The notes under the pieces were generated by a model. The model saw only the letters and a list, made by a program, of their open reading frames with translations, was not told the origin of the DNA and ran no database searches. From contig CAYZCE010000001.1 in NCBI GenBank assembly GCA_964476835.1, positions 62,001 through 126,000 on the forward strand: a stretch of 64,000 bases of DNA, in the 5' to 3' direction. This DNA is from PALSA-926 sp964476835. Its GTDB lineage: Bacteria > Pseudomonadota > Alphaproteobacteria > Micavibrionales > UBA2020. The translations under genes were made by a program, and so were the position numbers. Shown here piece after piece: positions 17,472 through 26,020 of this stretch (its first letter is position 1; each line of letters begins with the position of its first letter).

Positions 17472-18149
17472 ATGAAGAAGGGCGTCTTCATCACGCTTGA
17501 AGGCGGCGAGGGCACGGGCAAGAGCACGCAGATCAAGCTTTTGCACCAAGCCCTCATCGCGTCGGGCGTCGACGTCCTCACCACCCGCGAACCCGGCGGC
17601 ACGCCGCAGGCCGAACGTATCCGCGCATTGTTGTTGCAGCGCGACAGCGGCAGCTTCGACCCGCTGACCGAGGCGCTGCTGATGTTCTCCGCGCGGCGCG
17701 AGCATCTCGTCAATAAAATATGGCCTGCGCTCAAGGCGGGACAGTGGGTCGTCTCCGACCGCTTCGCCGACAGCTCGCGCGTGTTCCAGGGCGTCGGCAT
17801 GGGCGTGCCGGCGGCGCAGATCGAGGAACTGTATAAAATGGTCGCCGGCGATTTCGTGCCAGACCTCACGCTGATCTTCGACATCGATCCCGAACTCGGC
17901 CTCTCGCGCTCGCTGCGCCAGATGCAGATGACCTTCGACAAGATGGAATCGACCGAGGACCGCTATGAACGCATGGGCCTCCCGTTCCACCGCCGCCTGC
18001 GCGAGGGCTTCCTTGCGCTTGCAAGGGCGCATAAAGATCGTTGCGTGGTGATCGACGCCGCGCAGCCGCTCGATGTCGTGCACGCGCAGGTGCTCAAGGC
18101 CGTCGCCGACCACTTCGGCGTTGCGGCCAAGGCGGTGCGCGTTGGGTAA
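17472..18149 (+). CDS. tmk: Thymidylate kinase
   Basis: A 225-residue P-loop kinase phosphorylating dTMP to dTDP. The Walker A motif is EGGEGTGKST, followed by the DR(Y/F) motif VVSDRFADSSRVFQG and TTREPGGTPQAE. It lies three bases after dacC and overlaps the start of holB by about eight bases. The tmk-holB pair is a widespread arrangement. Confidence 0.96.
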   Translation: MKKGVFITLEGGEGTGKSTQIKLLHQALIASGVDVLTTREPGGTPQAERIRALLLQRDSGSFDPLTEALLMFSARREHLVNKIWPALKAGQWVVSDRFADSSRVFQGVGMGVPAAQIEELYKMVAGDFVPDLTLIFDIDPELGLSRSLRQMQMTFDKMESTEDRYERMGLPFHRRLREGFLALARAHKDRCVVIDAAQPLDVVHAQVLKAVADHFGVAAKAVRVG

Positions 18150-19487
18150 CCTGTTCGACGACGATGAATCCGACGACCTCGACACCTTCGTCGATACCCC
18201 GGCGAAGGAAGAAGAGGGCAAGGATGCCCCCGCCGTGGAGGCAGAGGAGATCGTCCCGCGCACCAACCCCGATTTCTTCGGGCATGCCGAAGTAGAGCAG
18301 GCGCTGCTGCACGATTTCCAGTCGGGCCGCATGCCGCACGCGCTGGTACTGGCGGGTCCGCCGGGCATCGGCAAGGCGACGCTGGCCTTCCGCCTTGCGC
18401 GTTTCCTGTTTGCACAAGAACCGCAGGAAGCAGGATTGTTCGGCGAAGCGCCCGCGCCGACGAGCTTCTTTGTTTCTCCGGCCAATCCTGTTTTCCGTCG
18501 CGTCGCGTCATCCGGCCATGCCGACCTGCTGACGATCGAGCGCGAGTTCGATGAGAAGAAAGGCCGCTTCAAGAACGATATTCCCGTCGACGCAGTGCGC
18601 CGCATCGCGCCGTTCCTGCGCATGACGTCGGCCGAGAACGGCTGGCGCGTCGTGATCCTCGACGGCGCGGAATGCCTGAACCAGAGCGGCCAGAACGCGC
18701 TGCTCAAGATTGTCGAAGAGCCGCCCGCCCGCGCCCTTTTGATCCTCACCACCAGCCAGCCGGGCGGCCTGCTGCCCACCATCCGCTCGCGCTGCCGCAC
18801 TGTGCACCTCGACGCGCTCGACGACAAGATCGTCGGCAACCTGCTCGACCGTCAGGTGCCGTCGCTCAAGGCCGACGAGAAAGCCACGCTGATCCGCCTC
18901 GCCGAAGGCAGCATCGGCCGCGCGCTGCAATTCCACCGCGACGGTGGCGTGGCGCTGTACAAGCAATTACTCGACGTGCTTTCGACCCTGCCCTCGCTCG
19001 ACATGGTCAAGGTGCATGACCTCGCCGAAAAGATCGGCCGCACCGGCGGCGAAATCGCTTATGCGACCGCCACCGACATCATCCTCGGCTGGTGCAGCCG
19101 CGTCGCGCGCCTGTCCGCGCGCGGCGTNNNNNNNNNNNNNNNNNNNNNNNNNNNNNNNNNNNNNNNNNNNNNNNNNNNNNNNNNNNNNNNNNNNNNNNNN
19201 NNNNNNNNNNNNNNNNNNNNNNNNNNNCCGACATCATCCTCGGCTGGTGCAGCCGCGTCGCGCGCCTGTCCGCGCGCGGCGTGCCGCTGACCGATGTGGT
19301 CGCCGGCGACTCCGCCATCTTCAACCGCATCGCCGCCGCCTATCCGCCCGGCCACTTCCTGCGCGCCTGGGAGAAAATCTCGGAGCTGTTCCGCCAGGCC
19401 GACATCTACAACCTCGATAAGCGCCAGGCCGTCATCGGTGCCTTCCTTGCCCTGCAAAGGCCGGAATATCAGGGGCTTGCGCTCTAG
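18142..19487 (+). CDS. holB: DNA polymerase III delta' subunit, interrupted by an artefactual scaffold gap
   Basis: Clamp-loader AAA+ subunit. It has Walker A LAGPPGIGKAT, the linker/sensor region NQSGQNALLKIVEEPPA, and the arginine-finger-type IRSRCRTV. The most likely start is a TTG at 18142, inside the end of tmk; no ATG gives a better N-terminus. The frame runs to 19127, where 100 Ns begin, and resumes in another phase to TAG at 19487. The 55 bases before and after the Ns are identical (19073-19127 and 19228-19282). Collapsing that duplication and the Ns (155 bases) restores one continuous 396-residue frame. The gene is therefore probably intact in the organism. Confidence 0.9.
19073..19282. 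other. Assembly gap: 100 Ns flanked by an identical 55-base overlap
   Basis: Ns occupy 19128-19227. The 55 bases on the left (19073-19127) equal the 55 on the right (19228-19282). An exact 55-base contig-end overlap is what a de Bruijn assembler with k=55 leaves between adjoining contigs. Merging the copies restores the holB reading frame, so the true distance is very likely minus 55 bases rather than an unknown insert. Confidence 0.92.
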
Positions 19488-19545
19488 CGCCGCGCTTGCG
19501 GTTTCGGCGCGGGGGCGTTAAACTCGCGGTCAAACAGGAGCCGCC

Positions 19546-21102
19546 ATGACCACGAAGACGCCATTCTACATCACGACCGCCATTTCCTACGCCAACGCCG
19601 CGCCGCATATCGGGCACGCGTATGAGGCGATCGGCGCCGACGTCATGGCGCGCTTCAAGCGTCTCGATGGTTACGATGTTTACTTCGTCACCGGCACCGA
19701 CGAGCATGGGCAGAAGGTCGAGAAATCGGCCAGCGCCGCGGGCAAGGCGCCGCAGGAATTCGTCGACGGCGTCGCGGCGATGTTCGAGACAATGTGCCGC
19801 TCGCTCGGCGTGACGTTCGACCAGTTCATCCGCACCACCGCCGACTTCCACAAGAAAGCCTGCCAGCACATCTGGCAGAAGATGGAAGAGAAGGGCGACA
19901 TCTACCTCAATAAATACGCGGGCTGGTACTCGACGCGCGACGAGGCGTTCTATGGCGAGGATGAGCTGACCGTGTTGGCCGACGGCAAGCGCATCTCCAC
20001 CGTCACCAAGACCGAAGTGGAGTGGATGGAGGAAGAGAGCTATTTCTTCCGCCTCTCCAACTATACCGACAAGTTGCTCAAGCTGTTCGACGAGCAGCCG
20101 GATTTCCTGCAGCCGTCGTTCCGTCGCAACGAGATCGTCAGTTTCGTCAAGCAAGGCCTGCACGATCTCTCCATTTCCCGCACCGCCTTCAAGTGGGGCG
20201 TGCCGGTGCCGGGCAACGACAAACACATCATGTATGTGTGGGTCGATGCGCTAACCAACTACATCTCCGCGCTCGGCTACCCGGACGTGAACGGCGAAAA
20301 GTTCAAGAAATACTGGCCCTGCGATGTGCATCTGATCGGCAAGGATATCGTGCGCTTCCACACGGTCTTCTGGCCGGCGTTCCTGATGTCGGCGGAGCTG
20401 CCGCTGCCCAAGCGCGTTTTCGGCCACGGCTTTTTGCTGTCGGGGGGGGAGAAGATGTCGAAGTCGCTCGGCAACGTCATCGCGCCCGCCGACCTGATCG
20501 CGAAATACGGCGTGGATGCCACCCGCTACGCGCTGATGCGCGAGGCGACCTTCGGGCAAGACGGCGACATCACGCACGAACTGCTGACCGTGCGCGTCAA
20601 CGCGGAGCTGGCCAACAACCTCGGCAATCTCGTGCAGCGCACGCTTTCGCAGATCAATAAGAACTGCGACGCCAAGGTGCCGCAGCCCGGCCTGCTCGAG
20701 GACGTGGACAAGGAACTGCTGGATCGCGCGGGGCAGGCCATGCTTGTCGCCGTGCGCGGAGAATTCGAGAAGCTGCAATTCAGCAAGGCGATCGAGGAAT
20801 TCATCCACGTCGCCCACGCCGCCAACCTCTATATCGACGCGCAGGCGCCGTGGACGCTCAAGAAGACGGATATGGGACGCATGAATACCGTCCTTTATGT
20901 GCTGGCGGAAGTGATCCGCAACCTCGGCATCATCCTGCAGCCCTTCGCGCCGACGGCGGCGAACAAGATCCTCGACCAAGTGGCCGTGGCCGCGGATGCG
21001 CGCGACTTCGCGCATATCGGCGAGGTGCACGCGCTGAAACCCGGCACGCCGCTGCCCGTGCCTGCCGGCGTCTTCCCGCGCATCGTCGCCGAGGCGGCCT
21101 GA
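19546..21102 (+). CDS. metG: Methionyl-tRNA synthetase
   Basis: A 518-residue class I aminoacyl-tRNA synthetase charging tRNA-Met. It shows the HIGH-type motif ANAAPHIGHAYEAIGAD and the KMSKS loop SGGEKMSKSLGN. The connective peptide between them lacks the Cys zinc knuckles of the E. coli enzyme, as in the shorter single-domain forms. No C-terminal Trbp111-like domain is present. Its TGA overlaps the tatD ATG (TGATG). It lies 58 bases after holB, in the tmk-holB-metG-tatD order. Confidence 0.97.
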   Translation: MTTKTPFYITTAISYANAAPHIGHAYEAIGADVMARFKRLDGYDVYFVTGTDEHGQKVEKSASAAGKAPQEFVDGVAAMFETMCRSLGVTFDQFIRTTADFHKKACQHIWQKMEEKGDIYLNKYAGWYSTRDEAFYGEDELTVLADGKRISTVTKTEVEWMEEESYFFRLSNYTDKLLKLFDEQPDFLQPSFRRNEIVSFVKQGLHDLSISRTAFKWGVPVPGNDKHIMYVWVDALTNYISALGYPDVNGEKFKKYWPCDVHLIGKDIVRFHTVFWPAFLMSAELPLPKRVFGHGFLLSGGEKMSKSLGNVIAPADLIAKYGVDATRYALMREATFGQDGDITHELLTVRVNAELANNLGNLVQRTLSQINKNCDAKVPQPGLLEDVDKELLDRAGQAMLVAVRGEFEKLQFSKAIEEFIHVAHAANLYIDAQAPWTLKKTDMGRMNTVLYVLAEVIRNLGIILQPFAPTAANKILDQVAVAADARDFAHIGEVHALKPGTPLPVPAGVFPRIVAEAA

Positions 21103-21890
21103 TGGCGATGCTGGTCGACAGCCACTGCCACCTCGATTATCCCGATTTCGCGGAAGAAGGCGTACCCGGCATTGTCGCGCGCGCGCAGGAAGCGGGGGTC
21201 GGACATTTCCTGACTATCAGCACGAAGATCGCCGAATTCGACAAGGTGATGGCGGCGGCGCAGGCGTCGCCGCTCATCCACTGCACTGTCGGCACCCACC
21301 CGCACCACGCGGCGGAGGAAAGCTTCAGCAAGGCGGAGATCGTCAAGCTGACGCAGCACCCCAAGGTCGTCGGCATCGGCGAGACGGGGCTGGATTATCA
21401 CTACAACCATTCCCCCGCGGATGTGCAGCACAAGACCTTCGCCACGCATATCGAAGCCGCGCTGGAAACCGACTTGCCGCTCGTCATCCACACGCGGGAA
21501 GCGGATGCTGACACCATGCGCCTGCTGCGCGATGTCGGGCAGAGCCGCGCGCGTGGCGTCATGCATTGCTTCAGCGGCGACATGAAGCTGGCGGAGCAGT
21601 CGCTTGAGATCGGCTTCTATATCTCGTTTTCCGGCATCATCACCTTCAAGAAGGCTGACGACCTGCGCGAGATCGTGAAGCATGTGCCCTTTGACCGTTT
21701 GCTGGTCGAGACCGATGCGCCATACCTCGCGCCCATCCCGCACCGCGGCAAGCGCAACGAGCCGGCCTTCGTCAAGCACACCGCCAACATGGTCGCGCAA
21801 CTGAAGGAAAAGACCTACGACGAGGTCGCGACGCAGACGACGCAGAATTTCTATGCGCTGTTCAACAAGATCAAGGCAGGCGCGGCATGA
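21102..21890 (+). CDS. tatD: TatD family metal-dependent DNase/hydrolase
   Basis: A 262-residue TIM-barrel hydrolase. Metal ligands are visible in VDSHCHLDYPDF, VGTHPHHAAEE, GIGETGLDYHYNH, VIHTREAD, VMHCFSGD and LVETDAPYLAPIPHRGKRNEP. The family has 3'-5' DNase activity and roles in DNA quality control. The ATG overlaps the metG stop by one base, and its stop overlaps the next ATG by four bases, so metG, tatD and the metallo-hydrolase form one coupled unit. Confidence 0.95.
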   Translation: MAMLVDSHCHLDYPDFAEEGVPGIVARAQEAGVGHFLTISTKIAEFDKVMAAAQASPLIHCTVGTHPHHAAEESFSKAEIVKLTQHPKVVGIGETGLDYHYNHSPADVQHKTFATHIEAALETDLPLVIHTREADADTMRLLRDVGQSRARGVMHCFSGDMKLAEQSLEIGFYISFSGIITFKKADDLREIVKHVPFDRLLVETDAPYLAPIPHRGKRNEPAFVKHTANMVAQLKEKTYDEVATQTTQNFYALFNKIKAGAA

Positions 21891-22669
21891 AGGTGACGGT
21901 GCTCGGCTGCGGCGCATCCATGGGCACGCCGTCGTCGGGCGGCTTCTGGGGCGCTTGCGATCCCGCCGAGCCGCGCAACGCGCGCAGCCGCGCTTCGATC
22001 CTCGTGCAATCCGACACCACGGACATAATGATCGACGCGACTGTTGATGTGCGCATGCACCTCAATCGCATGGAGCTCAAGAAGCTCGATGCGCTGTTGC
22101 TCAGTCACGCGCATTCCGATCACGTCAACGGCCTCGACGACCTGCGCGGCTATGCCTATCGCGACAACAAGCAGCTGGAGACCTATGCCGACAAGGAAAC
22201 CCTCGACGAGCTGGAGCGCCGCTGGGATTACCTCTTTGTCCCTAAGAAGGGGATCTACGTGGAGTTCCTGAAGAAGCGCGAGATCGCCGCCTACGATCGC
22301 TTCCGCATCGGCGATATCGACGTCGAAGCCTTTGAACAGGACCACACCGCCTGCACCTCTCTGGGCTTCCGTTTCGGCAGTTTCGCCTATAGCGTCGACG
22401 TGGCGGGGCTTGACGAACGCGCGCTGCAGGCGCTCGAAGGCGTCGAAACATGGATTGTGGATGCCGCCGGCTACCAGCGCGAAAACGTCGTCACCCACGC
22501 CAACCTCAAGCGCGTCATGGAATGGGTCGACCGCCTCAAGCCGAAGATGACCTACCTGACCGTCCTGACTTCGCACATGGATTACAAGACCCTGTGCAAC
22601 GAACTCCCGCCCCATATCCGCCCGGCCCATGACGGGTTGGTGATCGATACTGATGGCAACCAGCGCTGA
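21887..22669 (+). CDS. MBL-fold metallo-hydrolase, PhnP/RNase Z-like
   Basis: A 260-residue metallo-beta-lactamase-fold enzyme. It begins VTVLGCGASMGTPSSGG and carries the metal motif LLSHAHSDHVNGLDDLR, with further ligands in EQDHTACTSLG and the C-terminal TSHMDYK. It resembles PhnP-type phosphodiesterases. Although such proteins can cleave cyclic phosphates, the gene here is the standard companion of tatD in alphaproteobacteria and its natural substrate is uncertain. ATGA overlap with tatD. Confidence 0.92.
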   Translation: MKVTVLGCGASMGTPSSGGFWGACDPAEPRNARSRASILVQSDTTDIMIDATVDVRMHLNRMELKKLDALLLSHAHSDHVNGLDDLRGYAYRDNKQLETYADKETLDELERRWDYLFVPKKGIYVEFLKKREIAAYDRFRIGDIDVEAFEQDHTACTSLGFRFGSFAYSVDVAGLDERALQALEGVETWIVDAAGYQRENVVTHANLKRVMEWVDRLKPKMTYLTVLTSHMDYKTLCNELPPHIRPAHDGLVIDTDGNQR

Positions 22670-22678
22670 CGCCGGCGC

Positions 22679-23230
22679 TTATTTAAAGCGGATGACCGCC
22701 ATACCCTTTTTGACGTCAACAGTCGCGTCGCCCATGTCCGCGCGCATGAAGTCGAGGGGCGATGTCATATCCGGCGTCGCAACGGCCTTGATGAGGTGTT
22801 CCACCAGAGGCTTGTCGCTGACCGTCAGCACGATGCCTGCATCTTTGAAATCGAGCGTGAGGGGGCGCTTGAATTCAAAACAAAATGCAAACGTCTGCTT
22901 GACGAATTGTTTGTTGCGCTCAGAAAAATAATCCCGCAAGCTTTTCTCTTTCGCGGCGCCTTCAAGTTTTTGGGTGTTTCGCGCCGGCGGCAGGGCCATG
23001 ACGACGAGCTTGCCTTTGTGGATTTCTGCATTCATCACCGGCACGGTCATGTTGAAGCGATCGGGCTTCGAAACCTCTTCTTCGACCACACTTTTCAAAA
23101 ACGGCAAATCGGCTTCCGTGACTTGGACGGGGAATTCGATGGTGAGGCTCGCAGACTCGCGCGCACGGAGCAAAGTATTCTTTGATATTAATAGGTTAAC
23201 TTTCTTGTTTAAAAAATATCCATATATCAT
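22679..23230 (-). CDS. Hypothetical protein
   Basis: About 183 residues, not recognised. From residue 30 onward it is an ordinary GC-rich coding sequence with alternating strands and helices (ASLTIEFPVQV, FNMTVPVMNAEIHKGKLVVM, SLRDYFSERNKQFVKQTF). The first 25 codons are AT-rich and look like spacer DNA. The true start could be a TTG about 23 codons downstream of ATG 23230, or a TTG at 23266; none has a good ribosome-binding site. There is no signal peptide. It is convergent with the metallo-hydrolase gene. Confidence 0.6.
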   Translation of the reverse strand: MIYGYFLNKKVNLLISKNTLLRARESASLTIEFPVQVTEADLPFLKSVVEEEVSKPDRFNMTVPVMNAEIHKGKLVVMALPPARNTQKLEGAAKEKSLRDYFSERNKQFVKQTFAFCFEFKRPLTLDFKDAGIVLTVSDKPLVEHLIKAVATPDMTSPLDFMRADMGDATVDVKKGMAVIRFK

Positions 23231-23481
23231 GTGGATTAAATTTTCATAAAAAATAAAAAAATACAAGAGAAATATACTGGTAGAGAAACAACTATTTCGG
23301 GAGATTTAACCGCATTAGTTTTTTCATAACATTAAAGCAAGGTGTTTTCACTACTGCCGGGGTGGGGAATGGACGGATATTTCTTGCAATCCTTGCCATA
23401 TTGGCCTCATATATGCCGTCCGAAAAGCCGGCACCCCTGGAGGCTGGGCGCGGACGCGTAAAACCAAGAAGGATTAAACAC

Positions 23482-24186
23482 ATGACGACCAAATCTGCAC
23501 TCAAGGCGAATGCACGCGCGAAGGCCGGTAAGGGGGCCGCCCGTGCAACCCGCCGCACCGGACAAATTCCTGCTGTGATCTACGGCGACAACAAGGAAGC
23601 TGTCCTTGTTTCCCTCGCCGAAAAGGACCTGACCCTGGCAACCTCGAAGAAGAACTTCTTCACCAGCCTGTGCGACCTCGACGTCGACGGCAAGAAGTTC
23701 CTCGTCATGCCGCGCGACGTCCAGCTCGACGGCGTTACCGACCGTCCGCTGCACGCCGACTTCCTGCGCGTGACCGAGAAGACCATCGTTCGCGTCAAGA
23801 TCCCCGTGCGCGTCATCAACCACAAGGACTGCCCCGGCCTCATCAAGGGCGGCGTCCTCAACCTCGTCACGCACGAAATCGAAGTGCTCTGCAAGGCGAC
23901 CTCGATCCCCGATGAATTCACCGTGGATCTGGCCGGCCTCACCGTCGGTCACTCCATCCACATCAGCACCCTCAACGTGCCGAAGGATGTGAAGCCGACC
24001 CGTCAGGGCAACTTCACCGTCGTCACGCTGGTGGCGCCGTCGGCTATGAAGTCGGATGCTGAAGACGCCGCTGCTGCTGCCGCGACCGCTGCAACCGCCG
24101 CTGCCGCTCCGGCTGCAGGTGCTGCTGCACCTGCTGCGGGCGCTGCTCCGGCTGCTGCTGCCAAGGCTGCTCCGGCGAAGAAGTAA
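23482..24186 (+). CDS. rplY: 50S ribosomal protein L25, general stress protein Ctc type
   Basis: A 234-residue long-form L25 that binds 5S rRNA. The N-terminal L25 domain (about 1-95) includes RRTGQIPAVIYGDNKEAV, and the C-terminal TL5-type beta domain (about 100-190) contains HADFLRV and VNHKDCPGLIKGGVLN-like motifs. A tail of about 40 residues is almost only Ala, Pro, Gly and Lys, ending KAAPAKK. AAGAAGGA at 23466-23473 is well placed for ATG 23482. It leads rplY-pth-ychF, a common alphaproteobacterial order. Confidence 0.95.
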   Translation: MTTKSALKANARAKAGKGAARATRRTGQIPAVIYGDNKEAVLVSLAEKDLTLATSKKNFFTSLCDLDVDGKKFLVMPRDVQLDGVTDRPLHADFLRVTEKTIVRVKIPVRVINHKDCPGLIKGGVLNLVTHEIEVLCKATSIPDEFTVDLAGLTVGHSIHISTLNVPKDVKPTRQGNFTVVTLVAPSAMKSDAEDAAAAAATAATAAAAPAAGAAAPAAGAAPAAAAKAAPAKK

Positions 24187-24206
24187 CGCCAACCTGGGAT
24201 ATTGCG

Positions 24207-24818
24207 ATGTGGCTGATCGTCGGATTGGGCAATCCCGGATCGCAATACCAGCATAACAGGCATAATATCGGCTTTATGGCGGCGGATGAGATCATCCGCC
24301 GCCATAACTTTTCCGGCGAGGGGAAGAAATTCCAGTCGCTGGTCGCGGAAGGCACGATCGCGGGCGAGAAGGTCATGGTGATGAAGCCGCAGACCTTCAT
24401 GAACCTCTCGGGCCAGTCGGTGCAGGCGGCGGTCGCGTTCTACAAGATCCCGCTCGAGAACGTCATCGTGCTGCACGACGAACTCGACATCGCGCCGGGC
24501 AAGCTGCGCGTCAAGTTCGCCGGCGGCGCGGGCGGCCACAACGGCCTGCGGTCGATCGACGAGCACCTGGGGCAGGGCTACTGGCGCGTGCGCCTCGGCA
24601 TTGGCCACCCGGGCGACAAGAATTTGGTGCACGGCTACGTGCTCGGCGACTTCGCCAAGGCGGATGCCGCATGGCTCGAGAAATTTCTGGAGGCCGTCGG
24701 CGCCGAAGCGCCGCGCCTGCTGAAGAAGGAGATGGACGGGTTCATGACGAAAGTCGCTGAAACGATGAGCCCGCCGCGCAATACGAACGAGAAGAAGGAA
24801 GAGAAAAATGGGATTTAA
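24207..24818 (+). CDS. pth: Peptidyl-tRNA hydrolase
   Basis: A 203-residue enzyme that rescues tRNA from stalled peptidyl-tRNA. It shows WLIVGLGNPGSQYQHNRHNIGF with the catalytic histidine (His19) and binding asparagine, KPQTFMNLSGQSV, VLHDELDI, and GGAGGHNGLRSIDEHLG. The C-terminus is extended by a Lys/Glu-rich tail. The end overlaps the ychF start by 11 bases. Confidence 0.96.
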   Translation: MWLIVGLGNPGSQYQHNRHNIGFMAADEIIRRHNFSGEGKKFQSLVAEGTIAGEKVMVMKPQTFMNLSGQSVQAAVAFYKIPLENVIVLHDELDIAPGKLRVKFAGGAGGHNGLRSIDEHLGQGYWRVRLGIGHPGDKNLVHGYVLGDFAKADAAWLEKFLEAVGAEAPRLLKKEMDGFMTKVAETMSPPRNTNEKKEEKNGI

Positions 24819-25911
24819 CTGCGGTATCGTCGGCCTGCCCAACGTCGGCAAATCGACCCTGTTCAACGCGCTGACGGCAACGGCGGCCGCGCAGGCGGCG
24901 AACTACCCGTTCTGCACGATCGAGCCGAACATCGGCCGCGTCGAGGTGCCCGATCCGCGCCTCTCCGACATCGCGCGCATCGGCAAGTCGGCTAACATCG
25001 TGCCGACGCAGCTTGAATTCGTCGATATCGCCGGCCTCGTGCGCGGCGCGAGCAAGGGCGAAGGCCTCGGCAACAAGTTCTTGGCCAACATCCGCGAGAC
25101 GGACGCGATCATCCACGTCCTGCGCTGCTTCGAGGACGAAAACATCACCCACGTCGAAGGCGGCGTCGACCCTGTGCGCGACAAGGAAATCATCGAGACC
25201 GAACTGATGATCGCCGACCTCGAGAACCTCGAGAAACGCCTCGACCCCCTCAAGAAAAAAGCCAAGGGCGGCGACAAGGAAGCGGCGGTGCAGGTCACCG
25301 TCAGCGAAGCCGCGCTCGTCCTGCTGCGCGAAGGCAGGCCCGCGCGCATCGTCAAGCTGAACACCGAAGACGAAGTCAAGGCCTTCAAGGGCCTGCAGCT
25401 GCTGACGTCGAAGCCCGTGCTCTACGTCTGCAACGTGCTGGAAAAAGACGCGGAGAAGGGCAACGCCTATACCGCCCGCGTCGCCGACATGGCGAAGGCG
25501 GAAGGCGCGGAGCACGTCGTCATCTGCGCCGCCATCGAATCCGAAATCGCGCAGTTGCAGACGCCGGAAGAAAAGACTGAATTCCTCTCCGCCATCGGCC
25601 TTTCCGAGCCGGGCCTCAACCGCGTGATCCGCGCCGGCTACAAGCTGCTCGACCTCATCACCTTCTTCACGGTCGGCCCGAAAGAAGCGCGCGCGTGGAC
25701 GGTCAAGAAGCACTCCAAGGCCCCGCAGGCGGCTGGCGCCATCCACAGCGACTTCGAACGCGGCTTCATCCGCGCCGAAACCATCGACATGACCGACTTC
25801 CTCACCCTCGGCGGCGAACAGGCCGCCAAGGAAGCCGGCAAGATGCGCTCCGAAGGCAAGGACTACGTCGTCAAGGACGGCGACATCATGCTGTTCAGGT
25901 TTAACGTCTAA
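24808..25911 (+). CDS. ychF: Redox-regulated ATPase/GTPase YchF
   Basis: A 367-residue Obg-family P-loop protein that binds ribosomes and prefers ATP. It shows G1 GIVGLPNVGKSTLFNAL, DIAGLVRGASKGEGLGNKFL (G3 region), a coiled-coil insert, and the C-terminal TGS domain (TFFTVGPKEARAWTVKKHSKAPQAAG). It overlaps pth, and a ribosome-binding site lies within the pth end (AAGAAGGAAGAG). It is the last gene of its group, followed by a REP-like palindrome pair. Confidence 0.96.
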   Translation: MGFNCGIVGLPNVGKSTLFNALTATAAAQAANYPFCTIEPNIGRVEVPDPRLSDIARIGKSANIVPTQLEFVDIAGLVRGASKGEGLGNKFLANIRETDAIIHVLRCFEDENITHVEGGVDPVRDKEIIETELMIADLENLEKRLDPLKKKAKGGDKEAAVQVTVSEAALVLLREGRPARIVKLNTEDEVKAFKGLQLLTSKPVLYVCNVLEKDAEKGNAYTARVADMAKAEGAEHVVICAAIESEIAQLQTPEEKTEFLSAIGLSEPGLNRVIRAGYKLLDLITFFTVGPKEARAWTVKKHSKAPQAAGAIHSDFERGFIRAETIDMTDFLTLGGEQAAKEAGKMRSEGKDYVVKDGDIMLFRFNV

Positions 25912-25922
25912 GCTCAACCGCC

Positions 25923-25994
25923 ATTCCCGCGAAGGCGGGAATCCATGGGCTTCCTAATGCTTGTGAGTTCATGGATCCCCGCCTTCGCGGGGAT
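25923..25994. repeat. REP-like palindrome pair (BIME-type)
   Basis: Two small palindromes face each other: ATTCCCGC-GAAG-GCGGGAAT (25923-25942) and ATCCCCGC-CTTC-GCGGGGAT (25975-25994). With flanking CCATG/CATGG they make 25-base inverted arms (25923-25947, 25970-25994) differing at two positions, around a 22-base spacer. The right unit ends in GGGGATGAC, shared with the repeats near 55.9 kb. It separates ychF from prpD and may act as a transcript-end stabiliser. Confidence 0.85.
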
Positions 25995-26020
25995 GACAAT
26001 AAAAAAGGAAAGGGATAGAA

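Noticed and set aside
19059..19457. A direct repeat in holB that could be a tandem duplication
   Set aside because: The copies flank 100 Ns exactly and are 55 bases long. This is a scaffold join, not biology.
24040..24186. Ala/Pro repeats at the end of rplY as a genomic repeat
   Set aside because: They encode the low-complexity tail common in long L25 proteins and show no exact repeat unit.
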